64,000 nucleotides of DNA from Allomuricauda sp. (GTDB taxonomy: Bacteria > Bacteroidota > Bacteroidia > Flavobacteriales > Flavobacteriaceae): NCBI RefSeq assembly GCF_002699205.1, contig NZ_PABT01000046.1, forward strand, positions 62,001 to 126,000, read 5' to 3'. This document shows, piece by piece, positions 42,883 through 51,894 of the stretch (position 1 is its first letter; the number at the start of each line of letters is the position of its first letter). Under the pieces are notes generated by a model. It saw nothing but the letters and a program-made list of their open reading frames with translations, was not told where the DNA came from and made no database searches. The translations under genes were made by a program, and so were the position numbers.

Positions 42883-45546
42883 TTAAAATTGCTGCCCGAT
42901 GATGAAGTGCGTTTGCCAGCCACTTGGCCCGACGGATCCTGGCTGGGCATCCGAATCGAAGCCATAACCAAAATCAATTCCCAACAGTCCGAATGCCGGC
43001 ATAAATATACGTAGCCCCATTCCGGCAGATCTTTTTAACTCAAACGGATTATAATCATTAAAATTGTTGAAGGCGTTACCTGCCTCTAAAAAAGATAGTG
43101 CATAAATGGAAGCCGTTGGCTTTAAAGTAAGTGGATAACGTAGCTCCAAAGAGAATTTATTATATATGGTCCCTCCATCTTGCTCTGAATATCCCGTAAT
43201 GGCATTTGTGATATAAGGTGTAAGGGATTGATTTTCGTAACCACGGAGCTGTACCACATCCCTACCGTCCAATGTAAAGTTCCCAAGGCCATCGCCCCCT
43301 ACGTAAAAACGCTCAAAGGGCACATCGCCGATATCATGGTTATAAGATCCCAAAAAGCCAAACTCGGCATTGGTCCTCAAAACCAGTTTATCCACTAACG
43401 TTGTATACCAATCTCCCTTGAATTTTATTTTATAGTATTCCAATAATTTAAAGCGTTCTTCTTCCATTTCCTCCAAATCCTCGCTCAACTGTTCGAACTC
43501 CAATACTTCTTCTGTAGAGGTTGCTCCTTGCAGTTCATATAGCCTTTCCGTGGTAGCATCGATATCTTCTTTCAATTGTCCGTAATCCTTTCCACTGAAC
43601 AAAGAGTATGGTGGAGTAAATTTCGCGGTCAACTCAAAATTGGAACCTGACGTTGGGAATATCCTATTCGGTCCTTGGGAGCTCCTGGAAATTCCAAAAG
43701 TATAGCTCAAGGAATTGGAACTACCGTTACCAAAATTGAAAAGTCCACTGTTATAATCGTTAAAGTCGTACAACTGATAGCTCAATGAGTGTGACAGGGT
43801 AAAGAAATCATCTGGCCACTGAACCCTTTTGGCCAAACCTGCCGAAACCCCCGTAATGGCAAAACCACGGGATTTATCCACGTCCAAACTACCGTTACTG
43901 TCATAACCGGTAGCAAACTGTTGTGTTCTGGAGAGCGATAGATTGAACCTAACCGGTTTTTTTCCTCCCAACCATGGCTCGGAGAAATTTAAACTGTACA
44001 CCCGGAAAGTCCTACTGGCCTGCAAACGCAAGGCAAAAGTTTGTCCATCTCCCATGGGAACCGGCTTATAGGCTTCTTTGTTAAAAATATTCTTTAAAGA
44101 AAAGTTGCTAAAGGAAAGTCCCAGTGTACCAATAAAACCTCCGCCACCAAAACCACCTTGCAGTTCAATTTGGCTAGAGCCGGACTCCACCAAACTGTAG
44201 TTTATATCCACGGTTCCCGCATTGGGGTCTGGGTTTTGAATATCCGGTACTATTTGTTCCGCATCAAAAAATCCGAGCTGTCCCAATTCACGTATCGTCC
44301 TTACAATATTTGATTTACTATATTTTTGACCGGGTCTTGTACGAATCTCCCTAAAAATTACGTGATCGTTCGTTTTATCGTTACCGGTCACCGTCACATG
44401 ATCCAAAAAGGTTTCCTTACCTTCAATGATCCGTATTTCAAAATCGATGGTGTCGTTCACCGCAGAAATTTCCACTGGGTTGACACTTGAGAACAGGTAG
44501 CCATTGTTTTGATAAAGGTTTGTCAAATCCGCTGCGTCCGGATCGGAATCATCGGCCACACGTTCCTTGAGCAAAACACCATTATAGGTATCGCCTTTTT
44601 TAATTCCCAGTACTTGGCTCAACATCCTATCGGTGTACACGGTGTTTCCAACAAAGTTGATGTCCCCAAAATAGTACTTATCCCCTTCCTCAACCTTTAT
44701 GGTAAGTTCGATATTCTTTTCATCCAGTTTCACAAAAGTGTCCGACAAAACCCGGGCATCCCTATATCCCCTTTCAGCATAGGTATCCACAAGATTTGAA
44801 AGGTCTTCATCGAAATCGGCCGCTATGTACTTGGACTTCTTCCAAAAACGGTAAAACTTTTTCTTCTTGGTGTTTTTTAAAGACTTTCTGAGTCTCTTAT
44901 CGGACAGTTTCTCGTTGCCGACAAAGTTGATTTTCTTAATTTTCACCTTGTCCCCCTTGTTCACATTGATGACCATGTTCTGGACATTGTTCCCAGTGGT
45001 ATCGGCCGAGGTGGCAATACTTACCTTGGCATTTAGATAACCTTGTTTTTTATACTTGTTCTGAAGGTAATTTTTGGTGTTGGCAATCAAACTCTCCGTT
45101 ATCTTCTTGCCCTTCTTAAGGTCGGTATCATCAATAATGCCCTCAACCTTTCGTTTTTTCACACCATATACCGTTACGTTGTTCAAGGTTGGGCGTTCGG
45201 TAATGTTCAGTTCCAAAAATATTTTGTTGTCTTCGATTTTTGTGTAAAACATCTCAACATTACTGAACAGGTCCAAGCCCCAAAGTTTTTTGATAACGGC
45301 ACTTATTTGATCGCCCGGCACCTTAATGGGCTGCCCTACGCGCAAACCGGTATAACTTTTTACCGTTTGCTCATTATAACTTTGCAGTCCTGTTACGGTC
45401 AGTCCTCCCAATATATATTGCTTGCCCTCCTCAAAAGATGTCTCTTGGGCAGTACCCTGGGTTGAAAGTAACAGTAATGGGATAATAAGGGCTGAAAGTA
45501 TGAAGTTTGTTGTACCCTTAGTTAAGTTGTTCGCTCGTTTTTCCAA
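42883..45546 (-). CDS. bamA: Outer membrane protein assembly factor BamA
   Basis: An 887-residue Omp85 protein: signal peptide (to about residue 33), five POTRA domains (about 35-480) and a C-terminal 16-strand barrel ending in QTHFIIGQQF with a terminal Phe. It folds and inserts outer-membrane barrels. An acidic, helix-forming insert of about 50 residues (near 648-700, EEVLEFEQLSEDLEEMEEER) interrupts the barrel region between strands. The start overlaps the end of uppS by 29 bases. The two Skp-like chaperones follow, so the operon couples lipid carrier synthesis to outer-membrane assembly. Confidence 0.95.
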   Translation of the reverse strand: MEKRANNLTKGTTNFILSALIIPLLLLSTQGTAQETSFEEGKQYILGGLTVTGLQSYNEQTVKSYTGLRVGQPIKVPGDQISAVIKKLWGLDLFSNVEMFYTKIEDNKIFLELNITERPTLNNVTVYGVKKRKVEGIIDDTDLKKGKKITESLIANTKNYLQNKYKKQGYLNAKVSIATSADTTGNNVQNMVINVNKGDKVKIKKINFVGNEKLSDKRLRKSLKNTKKKKFYRFWKKSKYIAADFDEDLSNLVDTYAERGYRDARVLSDTFVKLDEKNIELTIKVEEGDKYYFGDINFVGNTVYTDRMLSQVLGIKKGDTYNGVLLKERVADDSDPDAADLTNLYQNNGYLFSSVNPVEISAVNDTIDFEIRIIEGKETFLDHVTVTGNDKTNDHVIFREIRTRPGQKYSKSNIVRTIRELGQLGFFDAEQIVPDIQNPDPNAGTVDINYSLVESGSSQIELQGGFGGGGFIGTLGLSFSNFSLKNIFNKEAYKPVPMGDGQTFALRLQASRTFRVYSLNFSEPWLGGKKPVRFNLSLSRTQQFATGYDSNGSLDVDKSRGFAITGVSAGLAKRVQWPDDFFTLSHSLSYQLYDFNDYNSGLFNFGNGSSNSLSYTFGISRSSQGPNRIFPTSGSNFELTAKFTPPYSLFSGKDYGQLKEDIDATTERLYELQGATSTEEVLEFEQLSEDLEEMEEERFKLLEYYKIKFKGDWYTTLVDKLVLRTNAEFGFLGSYNHDIGDVPFERFYVGGDGLGNFTLDGRDVVQLRGYENQSLTPYITNAITGYSEQDGGTIYNKFSLELRYPLTLKPTASIYALSFLEAGNAFNNFNDYNPFELKRSAGMGLRIFMPAFGLLGIDFGYGFDSDAQPGSVGPSGWQTHFIIGQQF

Positions 45547-46258
45547 ATCGTCGTTCTCTATTTTGGTAACTTAATATGGCCTCTACCAAATGGTTTTCTC
45601 TAAAGTCCGGCCAAAATACATCAATAAAATATAATTCGGCATATGCTATTTGCCAAAGTAAAAAATTACTTATCCTACATTCACCACTAGTGCGAATCAA
45701 TAGGTCCACATCAGGCAAAAAATGTGCGTAAAGATGTGTATTTATAACTGTTTCATCAATATTTTCCGGGGAAATTATGTTATTTTTAACTTTGGTGGCG
45801 ATGCGCTGGACCGCAGTTTTTATCTCTTCCCGCGAACCATAGCTCAATGCGAGCGTCAGAGTCATGCCCGAATTATTTTCGGTTTTGGACATAACCTCGG
45901 TAAGTTCTTTATAGACTTTTTTGGGCAATGTATCTATTTTGCCTATTGCCCTTAACCTTATATTATGCTTGTTCAAGGTCTTCAGTTCCTTTTTCAGGAC
46001 ATTTACCAAAAGCCTCATTAAAGTATCCACCTCGTTTTTTGGCCGCTTCCAGTTTTCGGTAGAGAAGGCATAAAGGGTCAAGAAAGGTATTTGAAGCTTT
46101 GCACAACTCTCAACGGTTTGATGGACAGACTCCACCCCATTCTCGTGCCCAAACATACGGAGCTTGCCCCGCTGTTTTGCCCATCTGCCGTTGCCATCCA
46201 TAATAATGGCGACATGCTGTGGCAATTTATCTTTGTCTACGTCCTCTAGTGTGTACAT
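45518..46258 (-). CDS. uppS: Isoprenyl transferase (undecaprenyl diphosphate synthase)
   Basis: A 246-residue cis-prenyltransferase using the ATG at 46258, one base after the DUF6089 stop; an ATG 12 codons earlier lies inside the preceding gene. The catalytic Asp21 sits in IIMDGNGRWAKQRG and the C-terminal signature is RISNFLLWQIAYAELYF. It makes the C55 lipid carrier for peptidoglycan and surface polysaccharides. It is tightly packed with DUF6089 and bamA. Confidence 0.95.
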   Translation of the reverse strand: MYTLEDVDKDKLPQHVAIIMDGNGRWAKQRGKLRMFGHENGVESVHQTVESCAKLQIPFLTLYAFSTENWKRPKNEVDTLMRLLVNVLKKELKTLNKHNIRLRAIGKIDTLPKKVYKELTEVMSKTENNSGMTLTLALSYGSREEIKTAVQRIATKVKNNIISPENIDETVINTHLYAHFLPDVDLLIRTSGECRISNFLLWQIAYAELYFIDVFWPDFRENHLVEAILSYQNRERRFGKTSEQLN

Positions 46259-46259
46259 T

Positions 46260-46943
46260 TTATTGAAAACAATCCTGGCAAGGTTTACGTCCAAAGGTAT
46301 ATGTCAATGTTATACCTGAAAAAACGTACCAGTCATCGCTCAATATATTCCCGAATCGAAATTCTTCAAAATTGGAACCTTCTGGGTTACTCGCGTCCAA
46401 ATTGTCCGTAAAAGTATATCTGGCCCCAATTTCGGCTCCAAGAATCAGGAATTGATTTAAGCGATACTTAGCCCCAACCGTCATTGGAATTGCAAAACTA
46501 CCTTCTTTTTGGTTAATATCCTGCACTTGAAGGGCATCAATATAATTAAAATCGTACCTAAAGTATGTAAAACCGGTATAAAGGTAAGGTGTAAAGGCCG
46601 GTCCGAGCTTATGAAGATTATATTCTACGAAGTTAATTTCCAGTCCTGCGGAGAACTCCAAAATGGAATTATCCACCTTATAGCCCCTTTGTTGTCTGGA
46701 TTCCATGCTGGATTTGGTATCATCGGCGGTAACACTTCCGTAAAGCACACTGGCCCGCCATGCATAGCGCTTTCCTTTGTTCCATTTAAAAATTCCACCA
46801 AATGCCGGCCCCGAGGGCAATATATAATTGGTCCTCCCTACATCACCTATGACGTTGGCACCTCCAGCAAATACGCCTATCTCGTAGGTTTGCGCACTTA
46901 CCTTGATCACACAGCATAGAAAAACAGCCAAAACTATCCGCAT
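46260..46943 (-). CDS. DUF6089 family outer-membrane-type protein
   Basis: A 227-residue protein using the ATG at 46943 (MRIVLAVFLCCVIKVSAQ), giving a good signal peptide. The mature part is an eight-strand-like barrel of alternating aromatic residues (YEIGVFAGGANVIGDVGRTNY; AFTPYLYTGFTYFRYDF; VFSGITLTYTFGRKPC). The protein ends in CQDCF, an unusual cysteine pair. DUF6089 is regularly encoded immediately ahead of uppS-bamA in Flavobacteria, suggesting a part in outer-membrane assembly, but no activity is known. Confidence 0.85.
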   Translation of the reverse strand: MRIVLAVFLCCVIKVSAQTYEIGVFAGGANVIGDVGRTNYILPSGPAFGGIFKWNKGKRYAWRASVLYGSVTADDTKSSMESRQQRGYKVDNSILEFSAGLEINFVEYNLHKLGPAFTPYLYTGFTYFRYDFNYIDALQVQDINQKEGSFAIPMTVGAKYRLNQFLILGAEIGARYTFTDNLDASNPEGSNFEEFRFGNILSDDWYVFSGITLTYTFGRKPCQDCFQ

Positions 46944-47055
46944 ACTTTCCAAAAAGTTTCAAGAATTAAGAGTAAAGGAAGATCTATAGGCCCATATTTA
47001 AAATTGTTCTCCCTTGTTAAACAGTTTTTCGTTCCTTTTATTGTTTTTGACGGTA

Positions 47056-47937
47056 TCAATTGCGTCGATCTTCCCCCCAAAGTAATTTGTTGCGCAATGT
47101 TTTTAAAAAACTTTCGGACTTGTACTCGATCATTTTGATGGTAAAATCCGCTTTTTTGATTCGAATCTCCTTTCCGTTCGGAATATCGGCAATGCGGGAA
47201 TCCAAAGACACCAAATGTGTTTGTTCCCTACCCGAAACTTTCAACCTGATCTGTGTACTGTCCGAAATCACCAACGGGCGTGCATTTAGATTATGGGGAG
47301 CAATGGGCGTCAACACCAAAGATTTTGCAGAGGGTGCAATCACTGGCCCGCCACAGCTCAAAGAATATCCCGTTGAACCTGTCGGGGTCGAAACAATCAG
47401 GCCATCGGACCAATAGGAGGTCAGGTACTCATCGTCCAGCCAGGTTTCCACAGTGATCATGGATGTGGTGTCCTTACGGCTCACCGTAATCTCGTTCAAC
47501 GCAAAATTGAGCCCATTGAACTTGTCCAATTCAGAGTTCAGCTCCACCTCCACCAAGGTACGTTCCTCGATGGTATAATGGCCTGCCACAAACTCGGTCA
47601 CCAATTTACGTACATTTTCTTTTTTAAAAGTGGACAAAAAACCCAAGCGACCCGTATTGACACCCACAATGGGAATCCCGTAGTCCTTTATATAGGTAAC
47701 GGCACGTAACATGGTCCCATCACCGCCAAAACTGACAAACATATCAAAGGAAGCATCCAATCCTTCGGATTGGGTAAATGTCCCCTTTACCTGTTCTTTA
47801 GTGATTTGAGCGAGGAGTCCATTAAAATTTTCCTCAATATAAACGGATGCATCCAACTTTTTCAACTCGTCCAAAAGCTCCTCTACACAAAGCTGATCTT
47901 CTTCTTGAAAAGACTGACCGTAAATGGCTACCTTCAT
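47056..47937 (-). CDS. nadK: NAD kinase
   Basis: A 293-residue ATP-NAD kinase. The diacylglycerol-kinase-like motif FGGDGTMLRA is near 70-79, GVNTGRLGFLS near 98-108, and the C-terminal signature SDGLIVSTPTGSTGYSLSCGGPVIAP near 177-202. It makes NADP+ from NAD+. The start codon follows the stop of the CBS-domain gene by a single base. It is the second gene of a minus-strand run leading through DUF6089 and uppS to bamA. Confidence 0.96.
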   Translation of the reverse strand: MKVAIYGQSFQEEDQLCVEELLDELKKLDASVYIEENFNGLLAQITKEQVKGTFTQSEGLDASFDMFVSFGGDGTMLRAVTYIKDYGIPIVGVNTGRLGFLSTFKKENVRKLVTEFVAGHYTIEERTLVEVELNSELDKFNGLNFALNEITVSRKDTTSMITVETWLDDEYLTSYWSDGLIVSTPTGSTGYSLSCGGPVIAPSAKSLVLTPIAPHNLNARPLVISDSTQIRLKVSGREQTHLVSLDSRIADIPNGKEIRIKKADFTIKMIEYKSESFLKTLRNKLLWGEDRRN

Positions 47938-47938
47938 A

Positions 47939-48595
47939 CTAAACGTTAAGATATTTTTCCAGATAATCGGAACGCTGTTTCAAATCCTCCAAGAACTGAT
48001 CATCGCTGTTTCCATAAACAATGGTATAGTTATACCTTCTAAAGGTCTGGGTAACCTCGTTTACGCTCTGCGTTCCAACTTTCAAGGTAATTTGAACGAT
48101 ATCATTCTCGGATTGGGTGATAAAAGCACCCAGCAGACGTGCATTGTTGCCCTCAACAATCTGGGCGATTTCACTGAAGGAATAATCTTTTATCCCTGTA
48201 GAAACCACCAAAATGGCACCGGGCTCCCTAAAGAAAGGGGTGTCAATGAACACATCCACCACATCTTCAAGGTCATAATAGCCAACAATTGTACGGTCCT
48301 CGTCAATTACAGGCAATATATTGGCCTCGTTCCTCGAGAACATTTCCAGTAAATCCAACCAAGAAGTATCCTTGGTGACAAAAAAATCCTCCATTTCAAA
48401 CCTAAAATCATCAATCTTTTTTTCAGGCTCAAAACAAGGAAGGTCATTCTCCGACAGTAATCCCAAATAAGTACCGTTCTCAGTTACGCCCACATGGGAA
48501 TATGTGGTTTCTTCGAAAAACGTGATTACGCCCTTCAAATTTTCAGAAACCTCAAAAACAGGAACCGTGTTGATTATTCTATCTTGGATGTTCAT
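47939..48595 (-). CDS. CBS-domain-pair protein with ACT-like C-terminus
   Basis: A 218-residue cytosolic protein. Two CBS motifs lie at about 1-125 (YLGLLSENDLP; NILPVIDEDRTIVGYYDLEDVV), where adenosyl nucleotides usually bind. The last third (GAILVVSTGIKDYSFSEIAQIVEGNNARLLGAF) resembles an ACT-like regulatory fold. No catalytic domain is attached. It precedes nadK by 1 base, and this CBS-nadK pairing is common in Flavobacteria, which suggests energy- or nucleotide-sensing control of NADP supply; this is inference from context. Confidence 0.85.
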   Translation of the reverse strand: MNIQDRIINTVPVFEVSENLKGVITFFEETTYSHVGVTENGTYLGLLSENDLPCFEPEKKIDDFRFEMEDFFVTKDTSWLDLLEMFSRNEANILPVIDEDRTIVGYYDLEDVVDVFIDTPFFREPGAILVVSTGIKDYSFSEIAQIVEGNNARLLGAFITQSENDIVQITLKVGTQSVNEVTQTFRRYNYTIVYGNSDDQFLEDLKQRSDYLEKYLNV

Positions 48596-48653
48596 AACTC
48601 TTCTATTAGGTGCAAAATACTAATTTAAAATGGCAAAAGGCATGCCGAATTCT

Positions 48654-48661
48654 TATTTTTG
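48654..48661 (+). promoter_or_regulatory. -7 element of the pdxJ promoter
   Basis: TATTTTTG matches TAnnTTTG, 20 bases before the ATG at 48682. Confidence 0.45.
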
Positions 48662-48681
48662 ACAATCTAAAAAAGAACTCC

Positions 48682-49398
48682 ATGACAAAGTTGAGTGTCA
48701 ACATAAATAAACTGGCAACTTTACGAAATTCGAGGGGCGGTAACATGCCCAACCTCATAACTTCGACGAAGGACATCGAATCCTTTGGCGCCCAGGGCAT
48801 CACAATACACCCAAGACCCGATGAACGCCATATTCGTTACCAAGATGCCAGGGACCTAAAAAAAGTGGTCACCACAGAATACAACATTGAGGGCAATCCC
48901 ATTCCAAAATTTATTGACCTGGTGCTGGAGGTAAAACCTACCCAAGTAACATTGGTCCCTGACGCAGAGGATGCCATCACGTCCAACGCAGGCTGGAACA
49001 CGATCAAGCACAAGGATTTTTTGGTGGATGTGATTAAAACCTTTAAAGAGAACGGTATCCGCACTTCGATTTTTGTGGATCCCGATGTAGAAATGGTAAA
49101 AGGTGCAGCAGAAACCGGCACCGACCGCATTGAACTTTATACAGAAAGTTTTGCGGATGAATATGCCAAAGGCAACAAAGATGGTGGCATTGCGCCCTTC
49201 ATCAAAGCAGCTGAAATGGCACACCAAGTTGGTCTTGGGCTTAATGCGGGACACGACCTTAATTTAGACAATATCAAATTCTTCAAAGACCACATCCCAC
49301 ATCTGCTGGAGGTATCCATTGGTCATGCATTGATTTGCGAATCCCTTTACCTAGGTCTCGAAAATGTAGTGAACATGTACTTACATCGGTTAAAATAA
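48682..49398 (+). CDS. pdxJ: Pyridoxine 5'-phosphate synthase
   Basis: A 238-residue TIM-barrel enzyme using the ATG at 48682 (MTKLSVNINKLATLRNSRGG); the open frame upstream has no family similarity. Visible motifs are GAQGITIHPRPDERHI near 37-52, the catalytic-glutamate region RIELYTE near 148-154 and LGLNAGHDLNLDN near 197-209. It condenses 1-deoxyxylulose phosphate with aminoacetone phosphate, making the PLP precursor. The stop codon overlaps the start of a hydrolase gene by one base. Confidence 0.96.
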   Translation: MTKLSVNINKLATLRNSRGGNMPNLITSTKDIESFGAQGITIHPRPDERHIRYQDARDLKKVVTTEYNIEGNPIPKFIDLVLEVKPTQVTLVPDAEDAITSNAGWNTIKHKDFLVDVIKTFKENGIRTSIFVDPDVEMVKGAAETGTDRIELYTESFADEYAKGNKDGGIAPFIKAAEMAHQVGLGLNAGHDLNLDNIKFFKDHIPHLLEVSIGHALICESLYLGLENVVNMYLHRLK

Positions 49399-50168
49399 TG
49401 GAAATATTACATTCAAAAATATTGGGAAAGGGACAACCTTTCATCATACTCCACGGCTTTTTGGGAATGTCCGATAATTGGAAAACCTTAGGTTCCAAAT
49501 ATTCCGAAAACGGGTTTGAAGTTCATCTGATAGACCAACGGAACCACGGAAAAAGCTTCCATTCCACTGAATTCAATTATGATGTATTGAGTGATGACAT
49601 CATCAATTACATGGACCATCACCATATAAAAACCGCATTTGTAATGGGCCACTCCATGGGAGGTAAAACTGCCATGCAATTGGCCACTTCGCACCCGGAA
49701 AGGGTATCCAAATTGATCGTTGCCGACATTGCCCCAAAGTTTTACCCACCCCATCACGACTTCATCTTCAATGGTCTATCCAAGTTGGATTTCGATGAAA
49801 TATCTGACCGCAGGGAGGCCGACGATGAACTTTCCAAACATATTAAGGATAGGGGAATCCGACAGTTTTTATTAAAAAACCTCTATTGGGTGGAAAAAGG
49901 AAAACTAGGTTTCAGATTTAATTTTGATGTGCTCAAAAACAAAATGGAAGAGATCGGGGAAAACATACTCCCCAATGCCGTTTACGATGGACCTACCCTA
50001 TTTTTGCGTGGTGATCGTTCCGAATATATTCAACCCAACGACTTTGCTGAAATCAAAAGGCATTTTCCCAAAGCCGAAATTGAAACCATTGATAAAGCAG
50101 GTCACTGGCTTCATGCCGAGAATCCAAAACAGTTTTTTGAAAAGAGTTTTGGGTTTTTGAATTCTTAA
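49398..50168 (+). CDS. Alpha/beta-hydrolase (esterase YbfF-like)
   Basis: A 256-residue alpha/beta-hydrolase using the ATG at 49398, which shares its A with the pdxJ stop TAA. The nucleophile Ser86 sits in GHSMGGK, an oxyanion HGF near 19-21 (ILHGFLG), the acid in LRGDRSEYI and the catalytic His in AGHWLHAENP. The layout matches short-chain acyl esterases and thioesterases. It is translationally coupled to pdxJ, but no link to vitamin B6 metabolism can be read from the sequence. Confidence 0.88.
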   Translation: MEILHSKILGKGQPFIILHGFLGMSDNWKTLGSKYSENGFEVHLIDQRNHGKSFHSTEFNYDVLSDDIINYMDHHHIKTAFVMGHSMGGKTAMQLATSHPERVSKLIVADIAPKFYPPHHDFIFNGLSKLDFDEISDRREADDELSKHIKDRGIRQFLLKNLYWVEKGKLGFRFNFDVLKNKMEEIGENILPNAVYDGPTLFLRGDRSEYIQPNDFAEIKRHFPKAEIETIDKAGHWLHAENPKQFFEKSFGFLNS

Positions 50169-50183
50169 AATTCACCCTATTTT

Positions 50184-50199
50184 ATTATGCATGCATAAT
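50184..50199. promoter_or_regulatory. 16 bp palindrome upstream of the SGNH lipoprotein gene
   Basis: ATTATGCATGCATAAT is a perfect palindrome with the same core as the 28 bp site at 31289-31316. It lies 17 bases ahead of the -33 TTG at 50216, a position typical for activators. Confidence 0.72.
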
Positions 50200-50215
50200 T
50201 TTTTTGCCTATTTTA

Positions 50216-50246
50216 TTGTCTGTATGACAAATTTGATATAGATTTG
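50216..50246 (+). promoter_or_regulatory. Promoter of the SGNH lipoprotein gene
   Basis: TTG (50216-50218), 20-base spacer, TAGATTTG (50239-50246). The ATG follows at 50306, leaving a leader of about 50 bases. Confidence 0.55.
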
Positions 50247-50305
50247 GTTAGTTCTGGTTGTTTCCATAACGATTAACATAAACTAACTATAACAGATTAT
50301 TTGAT

Positions 50306-51805
50306 ATGAAAAAGTTTTATGCCTTTCTCCCATTTCTAGGCTTATTCTTGATTGCATGTGAAGATGACACCCCGATCGACACACCAGACCCAACTCCCGT
50401 AGAATACACTTCAGGAACCGCAGATTTTTCCAACTATGTGGCCATTGGCAACTCATTGACCGCTGGTTACTCGGACAACGCACTATTTATTGATGGACAA
50501 GAAGCATCTTTCCCCAACATGTTGGCCACAAATTTCGCACTGGCCGGGGGAGGAAATTTTGAAATCCCTTATATGGCGGACAACTTGGGCGGAATGACAC
50601 TTCAAGGGAATCCTATTTCGGGCAACAGGTTGATTTTATCATTCTTGGGCGAAAGCCCCAGCCCTGTGGAAGTTGAAGGGCAAGGATCTACAGAAGTCTC
50701 CGATAAACTAACAGGCACATACAACAACATGGGCGTGCCCGGAGCCAAGAGCTACGAATTACTGGCCCCTGGCTATGGCAGTGTAACCGGGGTAGCCCTC
50801 GGTACAGCAAACCCCTATTTTGCGAGGTTTTCATCCTCAGAGTCCGCAACGGTGATTGGTGATGCCGCCGCACAGGGAGCCACCTTTTTTACCGTATGGG
50901 TCGGAGCCAACGATATTTTGCAATATGCCACCGGGGGAGGAACCGGGGTTGACCAAACAGGCAACCTAGATCCGAGTACCTATTCCAGAAACGATATTAC
51001 AGACCCTAATGTATTTGCCGGCACACTAGATGCCATTTTGCAAGCCATGACGGAGAACGGAGCGGATGGCGCGATTGCCAATTTGCCCAATGTCACGGAT
51101 ATCCCTTATTTTACGACCGTCCCCCACAATCCAATCCCTTTGGATGAAGCAACAGCAGCTTATTTAAACAGTATGGACGCTTACGGTGCCTATAATGCCG
51201 GTTTGGCCCAACTACAACAACTGAATTTGATTTCAGAAGAAGAATTGGAGCAAAGAACCATCACATTTTCACCAGGAGAAGGAAACGCTGTTGTAATATA
51301 TGATGAAGATTTAACGGACTTGACCGGTTTCAATCCAGCATTGACCAATATGAGACAAGCTACAGAAGACGACCTATTGGTACTTACAGCAAGTTCCTTT
51401 ATAGGAACCCTTGCCGACCCGAACAACCCCACATCAATCAACGGGGTGGCTGTTCCATTGGGAGACGAGTGGGTCTTGACACCCGATGAGCAGGACCTTA
51501 TAGAAACCGCTCTGGACTCCTACAACCAAACCATTGCAGGTCTGGCGACCGCATATGATCTTGCGTTCGTGGATGCCAATGCATTATTGGCCGAGCTTAA
51601 TGCAAATGGATTCCAACAATCCGATGGCAGTATCGTGGACGCCACATTTGCCACAGGTGGAGGATTCTCTTTGGATGGTGTTCACCCTGCCCCAAGAGGA
51701 TATGCCATTGTTGCCAATGCCTTTATTGAGGCAATTAATACAAAATATGGATCAAATTTACCCGGTGTAGATCCTTTGGACTATACTGGACTATATATTG
51801 ACTAA
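50306..51805 (+). CDS. SGNH/GDSL-family hydrolase lipoprotein
   Basis: A 499-residue protein with a lipoprotein signal ending at Cys18 (LGLFLIAC) followed by an acidic, Pro/Thr-rich linker. SGNH blocks are visible. Block I is AIGNSLTAG with Ser50 (Asn replaces the Asp of GDSL). Block II has NMGVPGA, block III WVGANDI near 197-203, and block V is FSLDGVHPAPRG near 452-463 with the catalytic Asp and His. It is probably an esterase or lipase anchored at the outer membrane. The upstream palindrome is shared with etfBA, hinting at a common lipid-utilisation signal. A strong terminator follows. Confidence 0.88.
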   Translation: MKKFYAFLPFLGLFLIACEDDTPIDTPDPTPVEYTSGTADFSNYVAIGNSLTAGYSDNALFIDGQEASFPNMLATNFALAGGGNFEIPYMADNLGGMTLQGNPISGNRLILSFLGESPSPVEVEGQGSTEVSDKLTGTYNNMGVPGAKSYELLAPGYGSVTGVALGTANPYFARFSSSESATVIGDAAAQGATFFTVWVGANDILQYATGGGTGVDQTGNLDPSTYSRNDITDPNVFAGTLDAILQAMTENGADGAIANLPNVTDIPYFTTVPHNPIPLDEATAAYLNSMDAYGAYNAGLAQLQQLNLISEEELEQRTITFSPGEGNAVVIYDEDLTDLTGFNPALTNMRQATEDDLLVLTASSFIGTLADPNNPTSINGVAVPLGDEWVLTPDEQDLIETALDSYNQTIAGLATAYDLAFVDANALLAELNANGFQQSDGSIVDATFATGGGFSLDGVHPAPRGYAIVANAFIEAINTKYGSNLPGVDPLDYTGLYID

Positions 51806-51831
51806 ACAAACATTATTTATTTTCTTTATCT

Positions 51832-51866
51832 TAAAGGCACCGAAATACGGTGCCTTTTTATTTTTA
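51832..51866 (+). terminator. Terminator after the SGNH lipoprotein gene
   Basis: AAAGGCACCG/CGGTGCCTTT stem with an AAATA loop and the tail TTTATTTTTATTT. Confidence 0.92.
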
Positions 51867-51894
51867 TTTACATGAACCCTAAAAAAATAGACCT

